64,000 nt of DNA from Desulfosporosinus fructosivorans (GCF_004766045.1 NZ_SPQQ01000018.1:1-64000), one strand, 5' to 3'. Counted from the first letter of the stretch, positions 17,460 through 26,369 are shown. Notes: generated by a model from the sequence alone, not told the origin. Numbers and translations: made by a program.

Positions 17460-17798
17460 TTATCCCTCCTTAGATTGAGCGCGCTGCCCTATACTCATTC
17501 CAGCCTTGAGGAAAAAACCAACACTTATAAAGTCTAAAACTGCCATTGCCCAGCTTTCAATTGGAATACCTAAAATAGTAGCAATCAAATAAGAGAGAAT
17601 GTTAAAAGAAAAAGCTGAAATATAGGCAACTCTTATGTTTTCAAACCGGGGACGATACCCTACCAAAAATCCAAGTGGATAAAAAATTGCAAAATTAAAG
17701 GCCAACTGACTGAGTACACCACCCGAAACAAAAAACTCGCCCCAAATAATGTAGAGCAAGCTTAATACAAGCAGATAGCGCCAAAAAGTCTTATTCAA
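17460..17798 (-). CDS. Small four-helix membrane protein
   Basis: 112 residues, almost entirely hydrophobic, with helices near residues 5-20, 28-48, 58-78 and 85-102. No family was recognised. It ends two bases before the glycerate kinase start and holds that gene's ribosome binding site in its last codons, so the two are certainly co-translated. A role linked to glycerate uptake is possible but not shown. Confidence 0.6.
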   Translation of the reverse strand: MNKTFWRYLLVLSLLYIIWGEFFVSGGVLSQLAFNFAIFYPLGFLVGYRPRFENIRVAYISAFSFNILSYLIATILGIPIESWAMAVLDFISVGFFLKAGMSIGQRAQSKEG

Positions 17799-17828
17799 TG
17801 CGTTCCTCCTAACTAAAGAAAACTATCG

Positions 17829-17860
17829 CAGAAGGGAGAGAGTAAACTCTCCCCCTTCTG
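17829..17860 (-). terminator. Hairpin after guaB
   Basis: CAGAAGGGAGAGAG pairs with CTCTCCCCCTTCTG (one A-C mismatch) around TAAA. It lies 11 bases after the guaB stop. The T-tract is weak. Confidence 0.5.
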
Positions 17861-17871
17861 TTATTAATTTA

Positions 17872-19326
17872 CTAGCTGTAATTTGGTGCTTCTTTGGTGA
17901 TTATCACATCGTGAGGGTGACTTTCGCGTAAACCTGCTGCAGTTATGCGCATAAAATGTGTTTTTGTCCTTAATGCCTCAATGTTTTCTGTTCCAGCATA
18001 CCCCATCCCAGCGCGGAGTCCGCCGATCATTTGGTAGATGGTTTCAGAAACGGGTCCTTTAAACGGGACTCGACCTTCAATGCCCTCAGGAACCAGTTTC
18101 TGGTCTTTTTCTTGGAAATAACGGTCGCGACTTCCTTCTTTCATCGCGCCAATTGAACCCATCCCCCGATACACTTTAAAACTCCGGCCCTGATAAATTT
18201 CCATATCGCCCGGACTTTCTTCAGTCCCAGCGAAGAGACTTCCGATCATCACAATTTGAGCTCCTGCTGCCAAAGCCTTAACGATGTCCCCAGAGAACTT
18301 AATCCCGCCATCAGCAATAATTGGAATGCCTGATTTATCCGCTTCTTCCGCACAATTCATAACCGCTGTAATTTGAGGAACTCCTATACCAGCCACCACG
18401 CGTGTCGTACAAATGGAGCCCGGTCCAATCCCGACTTTTATGGCATCTGCACCTGCGTCGATCAAATCACGAGTTGCTTCCGCAGTTGCCACGTTACCTG
18501 CAATAATCTGAGTATCAGGAAAGCGGTCCTTTAAGATCCGCACCATTTCAATAACCCCTTTGGAGTGTCCATGAGCTGTATCAAGGACAAGCACGTCAAC
18601 GCGGGCATTAACCAACGCTTCAGCACGCTGCAACGTATCTGGAGTGACACCGATAGCAGCACCTACTCGTAAACGGCCACTTTCGTCTTTAGCAGAATAC
18701 GGATATTGGCGTGTCTTTTCGATATCTTTAATTGTAATTAGTCCATTAAGCATCCCCTCAGAATCAACAATAGGTAGCTTTTCAATCTTATAATGGCCTA
18801 ATATTTTTTGGGCTTCTTCAAGTGTCGTACCAACAGGGGCTGTCACTAAATTGTCCTTGGTCATAACCTCACTAATTATACGATCATAATTTTTCTCAAA
18901 GCGCAGATCCCGATTGGTTAATATACCAACCAATTTTCCTTTGACGGTAATGGGAACTCCTGAAATCCGATAGCGTTCCATAAGCTTCAAGGCTTGATGG
19001 ACACTGTCTTCCGGATGCAAAAAGATAGGATCCGTGATAACACCATGTTCCGATCGTTTTACCTTATCGACTTCTAATGCTTGTTTCTCAATGCTCATAT
19101 TTTTATGAATAATCCCGATTCCGCCTTCTCTCGCAACGGAAATCGCCATGCGAGAATCTGTGACTGTGTCCATGCCGGCACTCATTAGCGGAATATTGAG
19201 TTTTATCCTTTTCGTTAAATATGTGCTGACATCAACATCTCGAGGTAGAACTTCGGATTTAGCAGGAACAATGAGTACATCATCAAATGTAAGTGCTGCT
19301 TCTTTGATAATACGATTGGAATGCAT
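17872..19326 (-). CDS. guaB: IMP dehydrogenase
   Basis: 484 residues, full length. It oxidises IMP to XMP in GTP synthesis. The barrel carries the catalytic loop GIGPGSICTTRVVAG with the active cysteine, and the flap tyrosine region YRGMGSIGAM is present. Two CBS domains sit at about residues 95-205 (HPEDSVHQALKLMERYRISGVPIT and APVGTTLEEAQKIL). An extended -10 element lies about 35 bases upstream, facing the divergent HD-domain gene. Confidence 0.97.
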   Translation of the reverse strand: MHSNRIIKEAALTFDDVLIVPAKSEVLPRDVDVSTYLTKRIKLNIPLMSAGMDTVTDSRMAISVAREGGIGIIHKNMSIEKQALEVDKVKRSEHGVITDPIFLHPEDSVHQALKLMERYRISGVPITVKGKLVGILTNRDLRFEKNYDRIISEVMTKDNLVTAPVGTTLEEAQKILGHYKIEKLPIVDSEGMLNGLITIKDIEKTRQYPYSAKDESGRLRVGAAIGVTPDTLQRAEALVNARVDVLVLDTAHGHSKGVIEMVRILKDRFPDTQIIAGNVATAEATRDLIDAGADAIKVGIGPGSICTTRVVAGIGVPQITAVMNCAEEADKSGIPIIADGGIKFSGDIVKALAAGAQIVMIGSLFAGTEESPGDMEIYQGRSFKVYRGMGSIGAMKEGSRDRYFQEKDQKLVPEGIEGRVPFKGPVSETIYQMIGGLRAGMGYAGTENIEALRTKTHFMRITAAGLRESHPHDVIITKEAPNYS

Positions 19327-19357
19327 GATTAGCTCCCTTCACAATAGTTTTCTAATT

Positions 19358-19366
19358 AGTATAGCA
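19358..19366 (-). promoter_or_regulatory. Possible extended -10 promoter of guaB
   Basis: TGCTATACT on the minus strand, about 35 bases before the guaB start. The -35 region is poor, as is common for extended -10 promoters. Confidence 0.4.
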
Positions 19367-19400
19367 GATTTAGTTGGAAAAGAACAGCATATATCTTCGC

Positions 19401-19430
19401 TTGAATTTTTATTCTTAAACCATGTAAAAT
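19401..19430 (+). promoter_or_regulatory. Predicted promoter of the HD-domain gene
   Basis: TTGAAT (19401-19406), an 18-base spacer and TAAAAT (19425-19430), about 45 bases before the proposed TTG start. Confidence 0.5.
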
Positions 19431-19475
19431 AGAGTTAGTTCATTATGATAAATGGAGACAGGAGGCAGTAACGCT

Positions 19476-19976
19476 TTGTTCTATCGCGTACAACAATTTA
19501 TCCATGCTATTGCGCCTCATGTGGAATCTTCAGAAATCACTTGGGCCCTAGAAAACTTATCCCCTGAGGCAGGTTCACTTTTTCTTAAGCAGTCACAACC
19601 CGAACAGCGCCACGCTCTTGATGTGGCTCAAAGTTTGATGAAAGATAAAAACTCGTTTACTCTCTTTGACTTTCGCAACCTTCTCGCTGCTGCACTCCTT
19701 CATGATTGTGGTAAATCTAAGGTAAACACCCGTCTCTGGCATCGAGTATTTGTTGTCCTGATGCAGAAAATGCCCCCGTCCTTCTGGTCCCGCCTTGAAA
19801 GCAGCCACACTGTTTTCGCAACACCCTTATTAACCGCTTCCCAGCATGCTATTTGGGGCAGTAATTTAGCCCAGAGTGCGGGCTTAAACCCCGTGATCTG
19901 TCTTTTGATCCGTGAACATCATAGTCCTAAAACAGAATTAGGTCGAGTGTTACAAAGTGCCGATAACGCACATTAA
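19476..19976 (+). CDS. HD-domain metal-dependent phosphohydrolase
   Basis: 166 residues from TTG 19476, preceded by AGGAGG at a 10-base spacing; the ATG at 19452 has no site of its own. The HD signature is visible as H (about residue 47, RHALDVAQ), LLHDCGKSK (His-Asp pair) and the late IREHHSP histidines. It is a minimal single-domain hydrolase. Nucleotides or cyclic dinucleotides are typical substrates of the superfamily; which one is not shown. It is transcribed divergently from guaB. Confidence 0.75.
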   Translation: MFYRVQQFIHAIAPHVESSEITWALENLSPEAGSLFLKQSQPEQRHALDVAQSLMKDKNSFTLFDFRNLLAAALLHDCGKSKVNTRLWHRVFVVLMQKMPPSFWSRLESSHTVFATPLLTASQHAIWGSNLAQSAGLNPVICLLIREHHSPKTELGRVLQSADNAH

Positions 19977-19979
19977 TAT

Positions 19980-20018
19980 AAAAAGCATGAGTCACCAAGC
20001 GGCTGACTCATGCTTTTT
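19980..20018. terminator. Bidirectional terminator
   Basis: Perfect 15-bp stem AAAAAGCATGAGTCA/TGACTCATGCTTTTT around a 9-base loop, between the HD gene and the convergent coiled-coil gene, whose stop codon lies within it. Confidence 0.8.
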
Positions 20019-20274
20019 GCGGGTATGATTCCATTTTCTCTTGGAGCTCCACTATTTCCCTATTCTTCGAAAAAATCCATTTGGCAAATCTCTTATTATC
20101 TCGTTGTAGTCGCACGTTTTCCTTTTCAAGGCGGTGAACTAGGACCACCTTCTCGCGTTCTACTTTCTCTAACAGGTTCATTAGTACTCGACGACTGACT
20201 CTTAAATGTTCAACACGCTGCTCCAGTTCCCCAACACGAGCCCTTAGTAATTTTACTTCGTCTAAAGGATCCAT
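20008..20274 (-). CDS. Small coiled-coil protein
   Basis: 88 residues with heptad character from about residue 5 to 80 (LRARVGELEQRVEHL, then LMNLLEKVEREK and LQRDNKRFAKW). No domain or signal is recognised. Its 3' end runs through the terminator stem. It could be a structural or regulatory partner protein. The function is unknown. Confidence 0.55.
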   Translation of the reverse strand: MDPLDEVKLLRARVGELEQRVEHLRVSRRVLMNLLEKVEREKVVLVHRLEKENVRLQRDNKRFAKWIFSKNREIVELQEKMESYPQKA

Positions 20275-20501
20275 TGCTTTTACGCCCCCCGACTCTATTT
20301 ACCCTTGTATTCTATGCCGGGGTATCGCGTTTTAACCCTAATAAAGCAGAAAACTTGGCTAGTGGCTGTCCATGGATGGATAAACGAGTGTTCCTATTCC
20401 CAATCCTCAAACAAGTCGTTAGAGGTTAATAGCGCCGCCATGGATGGCTGGTGCCCCTTGATGGTGAGAAGGACCACGATGTAGAATGGAGGAGCGCTTA
20501 G

Positions 20502-21353
20502 TTACCACAACTTACTGTGCTGAGCTAAATCGAGAATTTGCTGGAATACAACGAGTGACACACCCCATCCTCCGAGGTTCACTCCAGGTTTACATACTTC
20601 TCCGTGAAAGTCAGATCCTCCTGTTGGGATTAGATGATACTCCTGCGCAAGCTCAAGATACCTCAATTCATCGTCTGTGCTGTGTTGAGAATGTAAAACT
20701 TCAATCCCTTGTAAACCTGCTTTTACCCAGGTTGGAATTCCTTCTTCTAAACGTTGCACTCCTGGATGAGCAAGAACTGCTACACCATGCGCTTCTCGTA
20801 TTAAATGAATACCCTCTTCTGGAGTCAGATTATAGCGCGGAACATAAGCTGGCCCCCCCTTCCCGATGTAACGGTCAAACCCTTCTTGAATGTTCTTTAT
20901 ATACCCTCGTTCGAGGAGCGCCTGAGCAATATGCGGACGTCCAATAGATTCTCCGTGTGCAAACTGTTGAACTTCACCGACTGATATATTTATCCCCATC
21001 TCTTTAAAACGGTCAAGTATTTCCACCATTCGTTTTTCTCGCGCCTTGCGCAAATCTTCCAGCTTATCCGTTAAGAACGTAGCAGAACTATCCACCTCGT
21101 ATCCTAGGATATGAACCTCTTTACCACCCCAATTTGTGTTCAATTCTAGCCCTTTAAGAATCCGTATTTGATAAGTCTTGCCGGCATCCTCGGCCTCTTC
21201 CCACCCTTGTATTGTATCGTGGTCAGTAATACCTATCCCTTTTAAACCCAACTTCGCAGCTAATTGAACAAGTTCAGTCGGGGATAATGATCCATCAGAT
21301 TCTGTCGTATGGCAATGTAAATCTACTTCGTATAAGTCCAATCCCGAATCCAC
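20502..21353 (-). CDS. PHP-domain phosphoesterase (RnaAM/TrpH-like)
   Basis: 283 residues. The PHP metal motifs are complete: DLHCHTTESDG near the N-terminus, GITDHDT, ELNTNWGGKEVHILGY, LAHPG and the late GGSDFHG. Proteins of this layout are 3',5'-nucleoside bisphosphate phosphatases or 5'-3' trinucleases acting on RNA ends. It has an insertion-type helical region at about residues 85-150 as in that subgroup. It lies 36 bases after the dipeptidase gene on the same strand. Confidence 0.88.
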   Translation of the reverse strand: MDSGLDLYEVDLHCHTTESDGSLSPTELVQLAAKLGLKGIGITDHDTIQGWEEAEDAGKTYQIRILKGLELNTNWGGKEVHILGYEVDSSATFLTDKLEDLRKAREKRMVEILDRFKEMGINISVGEVQQFAHGESIGRPHIAQALLERGYIKNIQEGFDRYIGKGGPAYVPRYNLTPEEGIHLIREAHGVAVLAHPGVQRLEEGIPTWVKAGLQGIEVLHSQHSTDDELRYLELAQEYHLIPTGGSDFHGEVCKPGVNLGGWGVSLVVFQQILDLAQHSKLW

Positions 21354-21389
21354 TTGCTAACCCCTTTTCTTATGGATCTACTTCACTTC

Positions 21390-22343
21390 TTATTTTAACA
21401 CGTCCGTCAAAAGACGCATAAGATTACGCCCCATAATCTGCTCAACTTCCTGATTAGAAAAACCTATTTTTATTAAATCCTCTTGTAGATAGTGATACTC
21501 CCCGACCTGCTCAAGTCCATCTGGCGTTTCCTCGATTCCGTCAAAATCCGAACCTAACCCGACCGTTTCTACACCAGCGACCTCAGCAATATGGCAAATA
21601 TGGCGCACCACATCATCCCGAGTCGCTACACCTGTTTCTTTCAGAAACTGAGGATAGAAGTTCACCCCAACAACCCCTTTATGTCTTCCTAAAGCACGGA
21701 GTTGTTGATCTGTTAGGTTTCGGGGATGCTCACACAGAGCTTTTGCACAGGAGTGGGTTGCTGCAATGGGATCCTTCGAAACCTCTAAGACATGCCAAAA
21801 TCCCGTTTCATTGAGATGAGAAACATCGACAATCATCCCAAGTTTATTCATTCGTTGGACAACTTCTTGCCCAAAAACCGACAGTTTTAGACGAGTATCC
21901 GGTTCACCTACACCAGCTGCCAAAGCATTGCGTTGATTCCAAGTTAAGCCCAAGGCTCTAACCCCAAGTTTAAAAATAATATCCAATATAAAGAGATCTT
22001 CTCCTAGAATTTCTCCACCCTCTACGCTTAGCAGGATTCCAAGACGAGTTGGGTCAGGTATCTTATCAAGGTCAAGTTTCTTCTGAACCAGGAAAACCTC
22101 GTCTGGATGATTCGCTATAAATCGATGCGCTCCTTCGATGAGTTGTAATCCACGCTGTAAAGATCTGGTAGGTTTATACTTTGTCTCTATAAAGGCTGCT
22201 AGAAATTGAAGAGCTACGCCAGTCTGCCTTGCCCTATGGATATCCCACTGCCCGCCCTCAGCAGGATTGTTAAGCGTTCTATCATTATTGACAAAACTAA
22301 TTAAGCTATCACAATGTCCGTCCACTATATAGGGATTTTTCAT
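21390..22343 (-). CDS. Membrane dipeptidase (peptidase family M19)
   Basis: 317 residues. Renal-dipeptidase signatures are present: VDGHCDSL (first zinc ligands), LSVEGGEIL (bridging acid), THSCAKAL and the GLGSDFDGIE motif near the C-terminus. It cleaves dipeptides, often including D-residue or dehydro-dipeptides. Despite the family name it has no signal peptide or anchor and should be cytosolic. It is upstream of the PHP gene in a likely two-gene unit. Confidence 0.92.
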   Translation of the reverse strand: MKNPYIVDGHCDSLISFVNNDRTLNNPAEGGQWDIHRARQTGVALQFLAAFIETKYKPTRSLQRGLQLIEGAHRFIANHPDEVFLVQKKLDLDKIPDPTRLGILLSVEGGEILGEDLFILDIIFKLGVRALGLTWNQRNALAAGVGEPDTRLKLSVFGQEVVQRMNKLGMIVDVSHLNETGFWHVLEVSKDPIAATHSCAKALCEHPRNLTDQQLRALGRHKGVVGVNFYPQFLKETGVATRDDVVRHICHIAEVAGVETVGLGSDFDGIEETPDGLEQVGEYHYLQEDLIKIGFSNQEVEQIMGRNLMRLLTDVLK

Positions 22344-22412
22344 GTTTAGCCCTCCTTCTATACTATTTATATTCTGCTCTTCTAATTTCTAAAGCCATTA
22401 TATTTTAACATA

Positions 22413-22451
22413 ATAAAACACCTGCCCGCTTTTGAATAAAGCAAACAGGCG
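22413..22451 (-). terminator. Terminator of spoVS
   Basis: An 11-bp stem with several G-U pairs (22441-22451 with 22419-22429), then TTTTATTATG on the minus strand, 16 bases after the spoVS stop. Confidence 0.6.
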
Positions 22452-22466
22452 CTTCTCTGAAGACGC

Positions 22467-22727
22467 TTAACGTGGCTGAACAATTAACTTAATAGCCGTT
22501 CTCTCTTCTCCGTCAATGATGACGTCTGTAAAGGCAGGAATACAAATTAGATCCACTCCGCTTGGGGCCACAAAACCACGAGCAATCGCAACTGCCTTTA
22601 CGGCTTGATTGAGAGCACCCGCTCCGATAGCCTGTAGTTCTGCACCGCCTCTTTCGCGAAGGACTCCTGCCAGAGCACCGGCAACCGCATTCGGACTAGA
22701 TTTAGCTGAGACTTTTAATACATCCAT
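22467..22727 (-). CDS. spoVS: Stage V sporulation protein S
   Basis: 86 residues, near-invariant in sporulating Firmicutes: MDVLKVSAKSSPNAVAGALA, then GAGALNQAVKAVAIARGF. It is an Alba-like small regulator needed for stage V and coat assembly. AGGAGG lies before the ATG. It sits next to ymdB as in Bacillus but with its own promoter of sigma-H type. This gene alone argues for an endospore former. Confidence 0.97.
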   Translation of the reverse strand: MDVLKVSAKSSPNAVAGALAGVLRERGGAELQAIGAGALNQAVKAVAIARGFVAPSGVDLICIPAFTDVIIDGEERTAIKLIVQPR

Positions 22728-22786
22728 AGAAACATCCTCCTGCTCGAATTCATTTTACAAGTATTACCACAACTTTGAATATATGT

Positions 22787-22814
22787 ATTCGAGAACGAAC
22801 AGACAAAATCCTCT
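22787..22814 (-). promoter_or_regulatory. Sigma-H-type promoter of spoVS
   Basis: AGAGGATTT (22814-22806), 14 bases, then CGAAT (22791-22787) on the minus strand. It fits RWAGGAXXT-N14-HGAAT with one mismatch, about 60 bases upstream of the start codon. B. subtilis spoVS is also sigma-H dependent. Confidence 0.55.
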
Positions 22815-22846
22815 ATTAATACAATTATTTTTCAGATCTTTCTATA

Positions 22847-22886
22847 AATCAGTAGAGGGCACGATGCATCGTGCCCTCTACTGATT
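22847..22886. terminator. 40-base perfect palindrome, terminator of ymdB
   Basis: A perfect palindrome with no unpaired centre, located between ymdB and spoVS. Its core GGGCACGATG/CATCGTGCCC is the same as in the palindrome at 9802-9839. Confidence 0.65.
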
Positions 22887-22966
22887 CGCCGTACACTTAG
22901 TATTATCAATTGTGTCATATAAGATTCTTTACCTCATAGAGACAATGTATAATTAACCCTACAGCT

Positions 22967-23749
22967 TTAAGCCTCGGCAAACCGTTGAATTGCTTCGATG
23001 TGACGAGCTTTTCCAGTCTTTTCATCAATGTCTATGACCACGGCATTAAGCTGAAACGCACCACTCGCCACCTCAAACTTTGCAGGTAGTTGGGTTAAAA
23101 AACGATTAATTATAATTTCCTTTTTTATTCCCAAGACTGAATCCCGAGGTCCTGTCATGCCAACATCTGTAATATACGCTGTCCCCTGATTAAGGAGACG
23201 AGCATCAGCTGTTTGAATGTGAGTATGAGTCCCAACAACGGCACTTACCAAGCCATCGAGAAACCAGCCCAAAGCAACTTTTTCTGATGATGCCTCAGCG
23301 TGAAAATCAACAATAATAATAGGAGTCTCTTGTTTGATCTGATTGATACAGCGTATGGCGCCACTAAATGGGTCATCTAGAGGCGGCAAAAAAATACGTC
23401 CTGAAAGATTTAGAATCCCGATCTTGATACCCATGGTGCGTATAAAACCATATCCTTGGCCCGGTGCTCCGACTGGGTAGTTCGCGGGCCGAACAAGTCT
23501 TGGTTCAGCATCGATAAAATTTCTAATCTCACGTTGATCCCAAACATGATTTCCCATGGTCAAAAATTGGATTCCATAATCATAAAGTTCCTCGGCAATA
23601 ACTTTAGTTAATCCTTTGCCTGCCGCGGCATTCTCTGCATTGGCAATTGTCACATCTATCTTATATTCCAATTGAATGGGCTTCAAAAACCGTTTGACCG
23701 CTTCCCTTCCAGGTTTGCCCATAATATCTCCAATAAAAAGAACGTGCAC
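22967..23749 (-). CDS. ymdB: YmdB-type metallophosphoesterase
   Basis: 260 residues from GTG 23749 (VHVLFIGDIMGKPGREA) with AAGGGAGGG upstream. The frame is open 69 codons further, but family members begin here. Metal ligands: GDIMGK, NAENAAAGKG, GNHVWDQ, VDFHAEASSEK and GTHTHIQTAD. In B. subtilis this is a 2',3'-cyclic nucleotide phosphodiesterase that influences biofilm, motility and sporulation choices. It sits in the rny-(unknown)-ymdB-spoVS neighbourhood, a well-known Firmicute order. Confidence 0.94.
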   Translation of the reverse strand: MHVLFIGDIMGKPGREAVKRFLKPIQLEYKIDVTIANAENAAAGKGLTKVIAEELYDYGIQFLTMGNHVWDQREIRNFIDAEPRLVRPANYPVGAPGQGYGFIRTMGIKIGILNLSGRIFLPPLDDPFSGAIRCINQIKQETPIIIVDFHAEASSEKVALGWFLDGLVSAVVGTHTHIQTADARLLNQGTAYITDVGMTGPRDSVLGIKKEIIINRFLTQLPAKFEVASGAFQLNAVVIDIDEKTGKARHIEAIQRFAEA

Positions 23750-23921
23750 ATACGTCCCTCCCTTCAAATTGAGGTTCTTAGTTAGCATTCTAACGTTTAT
23801 CCATAGAATGTTATTATTCAGCTTTTCAATGTAAATTATCCGTTCGAGTTTAGAACTTTGAATATCGAATATTCGACCGCCGAGCATCTCAAATGTAACT
23901 TCGCTCTTCGCATCTCGAACA

Positions 23922-24461
23922 TTAGCTCTTAAAAACCAATACTCGGCCTTCTTCACGCAAGGCTACCACGTTTTTATCCATATCATCACTATGGATTGAA
24001 TACAACATGTGGGTTATCATCTCTTCCTGGAAAATCTGCTCATCTTCAGGCAGATACAGTTCATCATAAAGCAACTGTTTCTTATATTTCCCCTTGATCA
24101 GTTCAACGATTAGACCCACTTCTCGTTGGGTCATACTATCTACATCCCTAGTTATCGTGATCAGACAAACGTCTTCCTCATTATGACACGTGAGATCAAA
24201 AATTCGCATGTTCTTACCTTCAAGTTGATGAAAGAATTCTAACGCAGGTTTAAAGATCTCTCGCAGAGAAGAGACCTCTTGGTGGTGCTGGACCATAAAC
24301 GTGAATTTGAGAGCATGTTGCTCACACCAATAATGAACTGAACCCACCTCAGCGTATCTCATCAGAATTGAACTCAGTAGTCCTACTCCCTCTTGTACGC
24401 GATCTGCATCTTTATGTAATAAGTTACCCAACATCCGTATTATCAGCCCTCTCGTTTGCAC
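23922..24461 (-). CDS. Hypothetical protein between rny and ymdB
   Basis: 179 residues from GTG 24461; AAGGAG overlaps that codon, so the ATG at 24434 (MLGNLLHKDADR) is a serious alternative. No domain recognised. It is acidic, soluble and mixed helix/strand, with HHQEVSSLREIFKPALEFFH in the middle. It ends 172 bases before the ymdB start. The position between two RNA-turnover-linked genes is its only functional hint. Confidence 0.55.
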   Translation of the reverse strand: MQTRGLIIRMLGNLLHKDADRVQEGVGLLSSILMRYAEVGSVHYWCEQHALKFTFMVQHHQEVSSLREIFKPALEFFHQLEGKNMRIFDLTCHNEEDVCLITITRDVDSMTQREVGLIVELIKGKYKKQLLYDELYLPEDEQIFQEEMITHMLYSIHSDDMDKNVVALREEGRVLVFKS

Positions 24462-24562
24462 TCCTTAGCATGATAATTATTCGTCATCAAGCTGTAATCT
24501 CCTGCACGAAGATCTCCACATAAAGCTGGGTATATCTGGGATCAAGCTTCATTCTTAACAAG

Positions 24563-24591
24563 AAACAGGCGATCCGCAGGATCGCCTGTTT
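24563..24591 (-). terminator. Terminator of rny
   Basis: Perfect 13-bp stem AAACAGGCGATCC/GGATCGCCTGTTT around loop GCA, 16 bases after the rny stop. Confidence 0.7.
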
Positions 24592-24607
24592 AAACATCAA
24601 ATATTAA

Positions 24608-26152
24608 CTATTTGGCAAAATCAACTGCTCGAGTTTCGCGGATCACGACAACTTTAATTTGTCCTGGATATTCAAGTTCTTCTTCGATCCTCTTACTAAT
24701 CTCACGAGCAACTCGTGGAGCTAGCACATCATCAATCTTATCTGGTTTAACGATAATGCGAACTTCGCGTCCAGCTTGAATAGCAAAACACTTTTCTACC
24801 CCTTCAAAGCTCTCAGCAATCTCTTCTAGTTTTTGGAGACGTTTAATATACGTCTCAAGGGTTTCTCTACGTGCTCCTGGGCGAGCTGCAGAAACTGCAT
24901 CCGCGGCAGCCACAAGAACTGCAACAATAGTTTTGGGTTCTACATCGTTATGGTGAGCTTCAATTGCATGGATAACATCACTGGATTCTTTGTACTTTCT
25001 GGCAAGGTCAACCCCAATTTGAACGTGGGTCCCTTCCATATCATGATCAACAGCCTTACCAATATCATGCAACAAACCTGCTCGTTTGGCAAGCTGAATG
25101 TCGACACCTAATTCCGCGGCCATCAACCCTGCTAAATGAGATACTTCAGTTGAATGCTTCAAAACATTTTGTCCGTAACTTGTCCGAAATTTAAGTCGTC
25201 CAAGCAAACGAATTAGTTCAGGATGCAACCCGTGCACGCCTGTCTCAAACGTTGCCTGTTCCCCTTCTTCGCGGATCTTTTGGTCAACTTCTTTCTGAGC
25301 CTTTTCCACCATCTCTTCAATGCGGGCTGGGTGAATTCGGCCATCGGCAATCAGCTTTTCCAAAGCAATACGCGCGACTTCACGTCGAATTGGGTCAAAC
25401 CCTGACAATATCACGGCTTCAGGGGTATCATCAATAATTAGATCGATTCCAGTGAGAGTTTCCAAAGTTCGGATATTTCGGCCCTCACGACCGATAATTC
25501 GGCCTTTCATTTCATCACTGGGCAATGCCACAACGGATACGGTCGTCTCGGCCACATGGTCCGCTGCGCACCGCTGAATAGCTAGGGCAATAATATTTTT
25601 AGCCCGTTTTTCAGCTTCTTCTTTCGCACGAGTCTCAATTTCTTTAATCATGATTGCTGACTCATAACGTACTTCTTCTTCCACTCTTTTCAGAAGTAAC
25701 TGTTTAGCCTCTTCTGAGGTCAGACCAGATAAGCGCTCTAGTTCAGCTTGCTCTTTGCCAACAAGCTGATTCAGCTCTTCTTTTTGATGTTCTACTTCGT
25801 TTTCTTTGCGATGTAGATTTTCTTCTTTGCGTTCAAGGGACTCAATTTTACGATCCAAACTCTCCTCTTTTTGGAGCAAGCGACGTTCAAGTCGCTGAAG
25901 TTCGTTACGACGTTCACGAGTTTCTTTTTCAACTTCGTTGTGAAGATGCATGACTTCTTCTTTAGCTGCTATGACAGATTCTCTTTTCTTGCTTTCAGCT
26001 GCAGAATGAGCGCTCTCAACAATACGTTTTGCTTCTTCTTCTGCAGAGCCAATACCCTTTTCTGCAGTATTTTTACGAATATGCCAACCCATTAAGGCAC
26101 CCAGAGCTAACCCAACTAAAATGGCGACTAACCCGGTAATAACTGTTTCCAT
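24608..26152 (-). CDS. rny: Ribonuclease Y
   Basis: 514 residues. N-terminal membrane anchor (VITGLVAILVGLALGALMGW), long coiled coil to about residue 190, KH domain around GRIIGREGRNIRTLETLTG, then the HD nuclease domain with LLHDIGKAVDH. It starts mRNA decay by endonucleolytic cleavage at the membrane. CAAGGAGG lies before the ATG. Directly upstream is an intrinsic terminator preceded by a strong promoter, so expression may be set by attenuation. Confidence 0.97.
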   Translation of the reverse strand: METVITGLVAILVGLALGALMGWHIRKNTAEKGIGSAEEEAKRIVESAHSAAESKKRESVIAAKEEVMHLHNEVEKETRERRNELQRLERRLLQKEESLDRKIESLERKEENLHRKENEVEHQKEELNQLVGKEQAELERLSGLTSEEAKQLLLKRVEEEVRYESAIMIKEIETRAKEEAEKRAKNIIALAIQRCAADHVAETTVSVVALPSDEMKGRIIGREGRNIRTLETLTGIDLIIDDTPEAVILSGFDPIRREVARIALEKLIADGRIHPARIEEMVEKAQKEVDQKIREEGEQATFETGVHGLHPELIRLLGRLKFRTSYGQNVLKHSTEVSHLAGLMAAELGVDIQLAKRAGLLHDIGKAVDHDMEGTHVQIGVDLARKYKESSDVIHAIEAHHNDVEPKTIVAVLVAAADAVSAARPGARRETLETYIKRLQKLEEIAESFEGVEKCFAIQAGREVRIIVKPDKIDDVLAPRVAREISKRIEEELEYPGQIKVVVIRETRAVDFAK

Positions 26153-26194
26153 ACGTGCACACCTCCTTGTTTGTCAAAATTATATGTTTCAAAT

Positions 26195-26220
26195 AAAAAA
26201 AACTGGTTTCCAAAACCAGT
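26195..26220 (-). terminator. Intrinsic terminator directly upstream of rny
   Basis: Stem 26213-26220 with 26202-26209, loop of three, then seven T on the minus strand. It is unusual in lying between a promoter and the rny start codon. Confidence 0.75.
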
Positions 26221-26364
26221 CACAGTAAGCATAACCTTAAAGACGGGAGTCTTCCCCCGTTTCCTACAACTCTCGTTAGTCAAAAAACGTATATCAAAAG
26301 CTGACTACTACGAAATCTATAAGAAAACCTTTAAAGGTTAAATCTTAACAGAGACAGGTCTCTG
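26195..26364 (-). ncRNA. Candidate small RNA or rny attenuator leader
   Basis: About 170 bases starting 6 bases after a consensus -10 and ending at an intrinsic terminator. The predicted RNA opens with hairpin CTTAGCAGAGA/TCTCTGTTAAG. It then has ACCTTTAAAGGT, a stem AGTCA/TGACT, a stem ACGGG/CCCGT, and the terminator ACTGGTTT/AAACCAGT followed by T7. No reading frame of note. It is either a free small RNA or a leader controlling rny, which starts 43 bases on. Confidence 0.55.
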
Positions 26365-26369
26365 CTAAG

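Noticed and set aside
20370..20447. Direct repeat CCATGGATGG (20370-20379 and 20438-20447) upstream of the coiled-coil gene
   Set aside because: Two short copies with a low-information sequence in a 227-base gap; chance or an unknown site cannot be separated.
26195..26364. T-box, SAM, lysine or c-di-GMP leader upstream of rny
   Set aside because: The conserved cores (for example the T-box GGTGG-type bulge or the GEMM AGGGCAAACC block) are not present.
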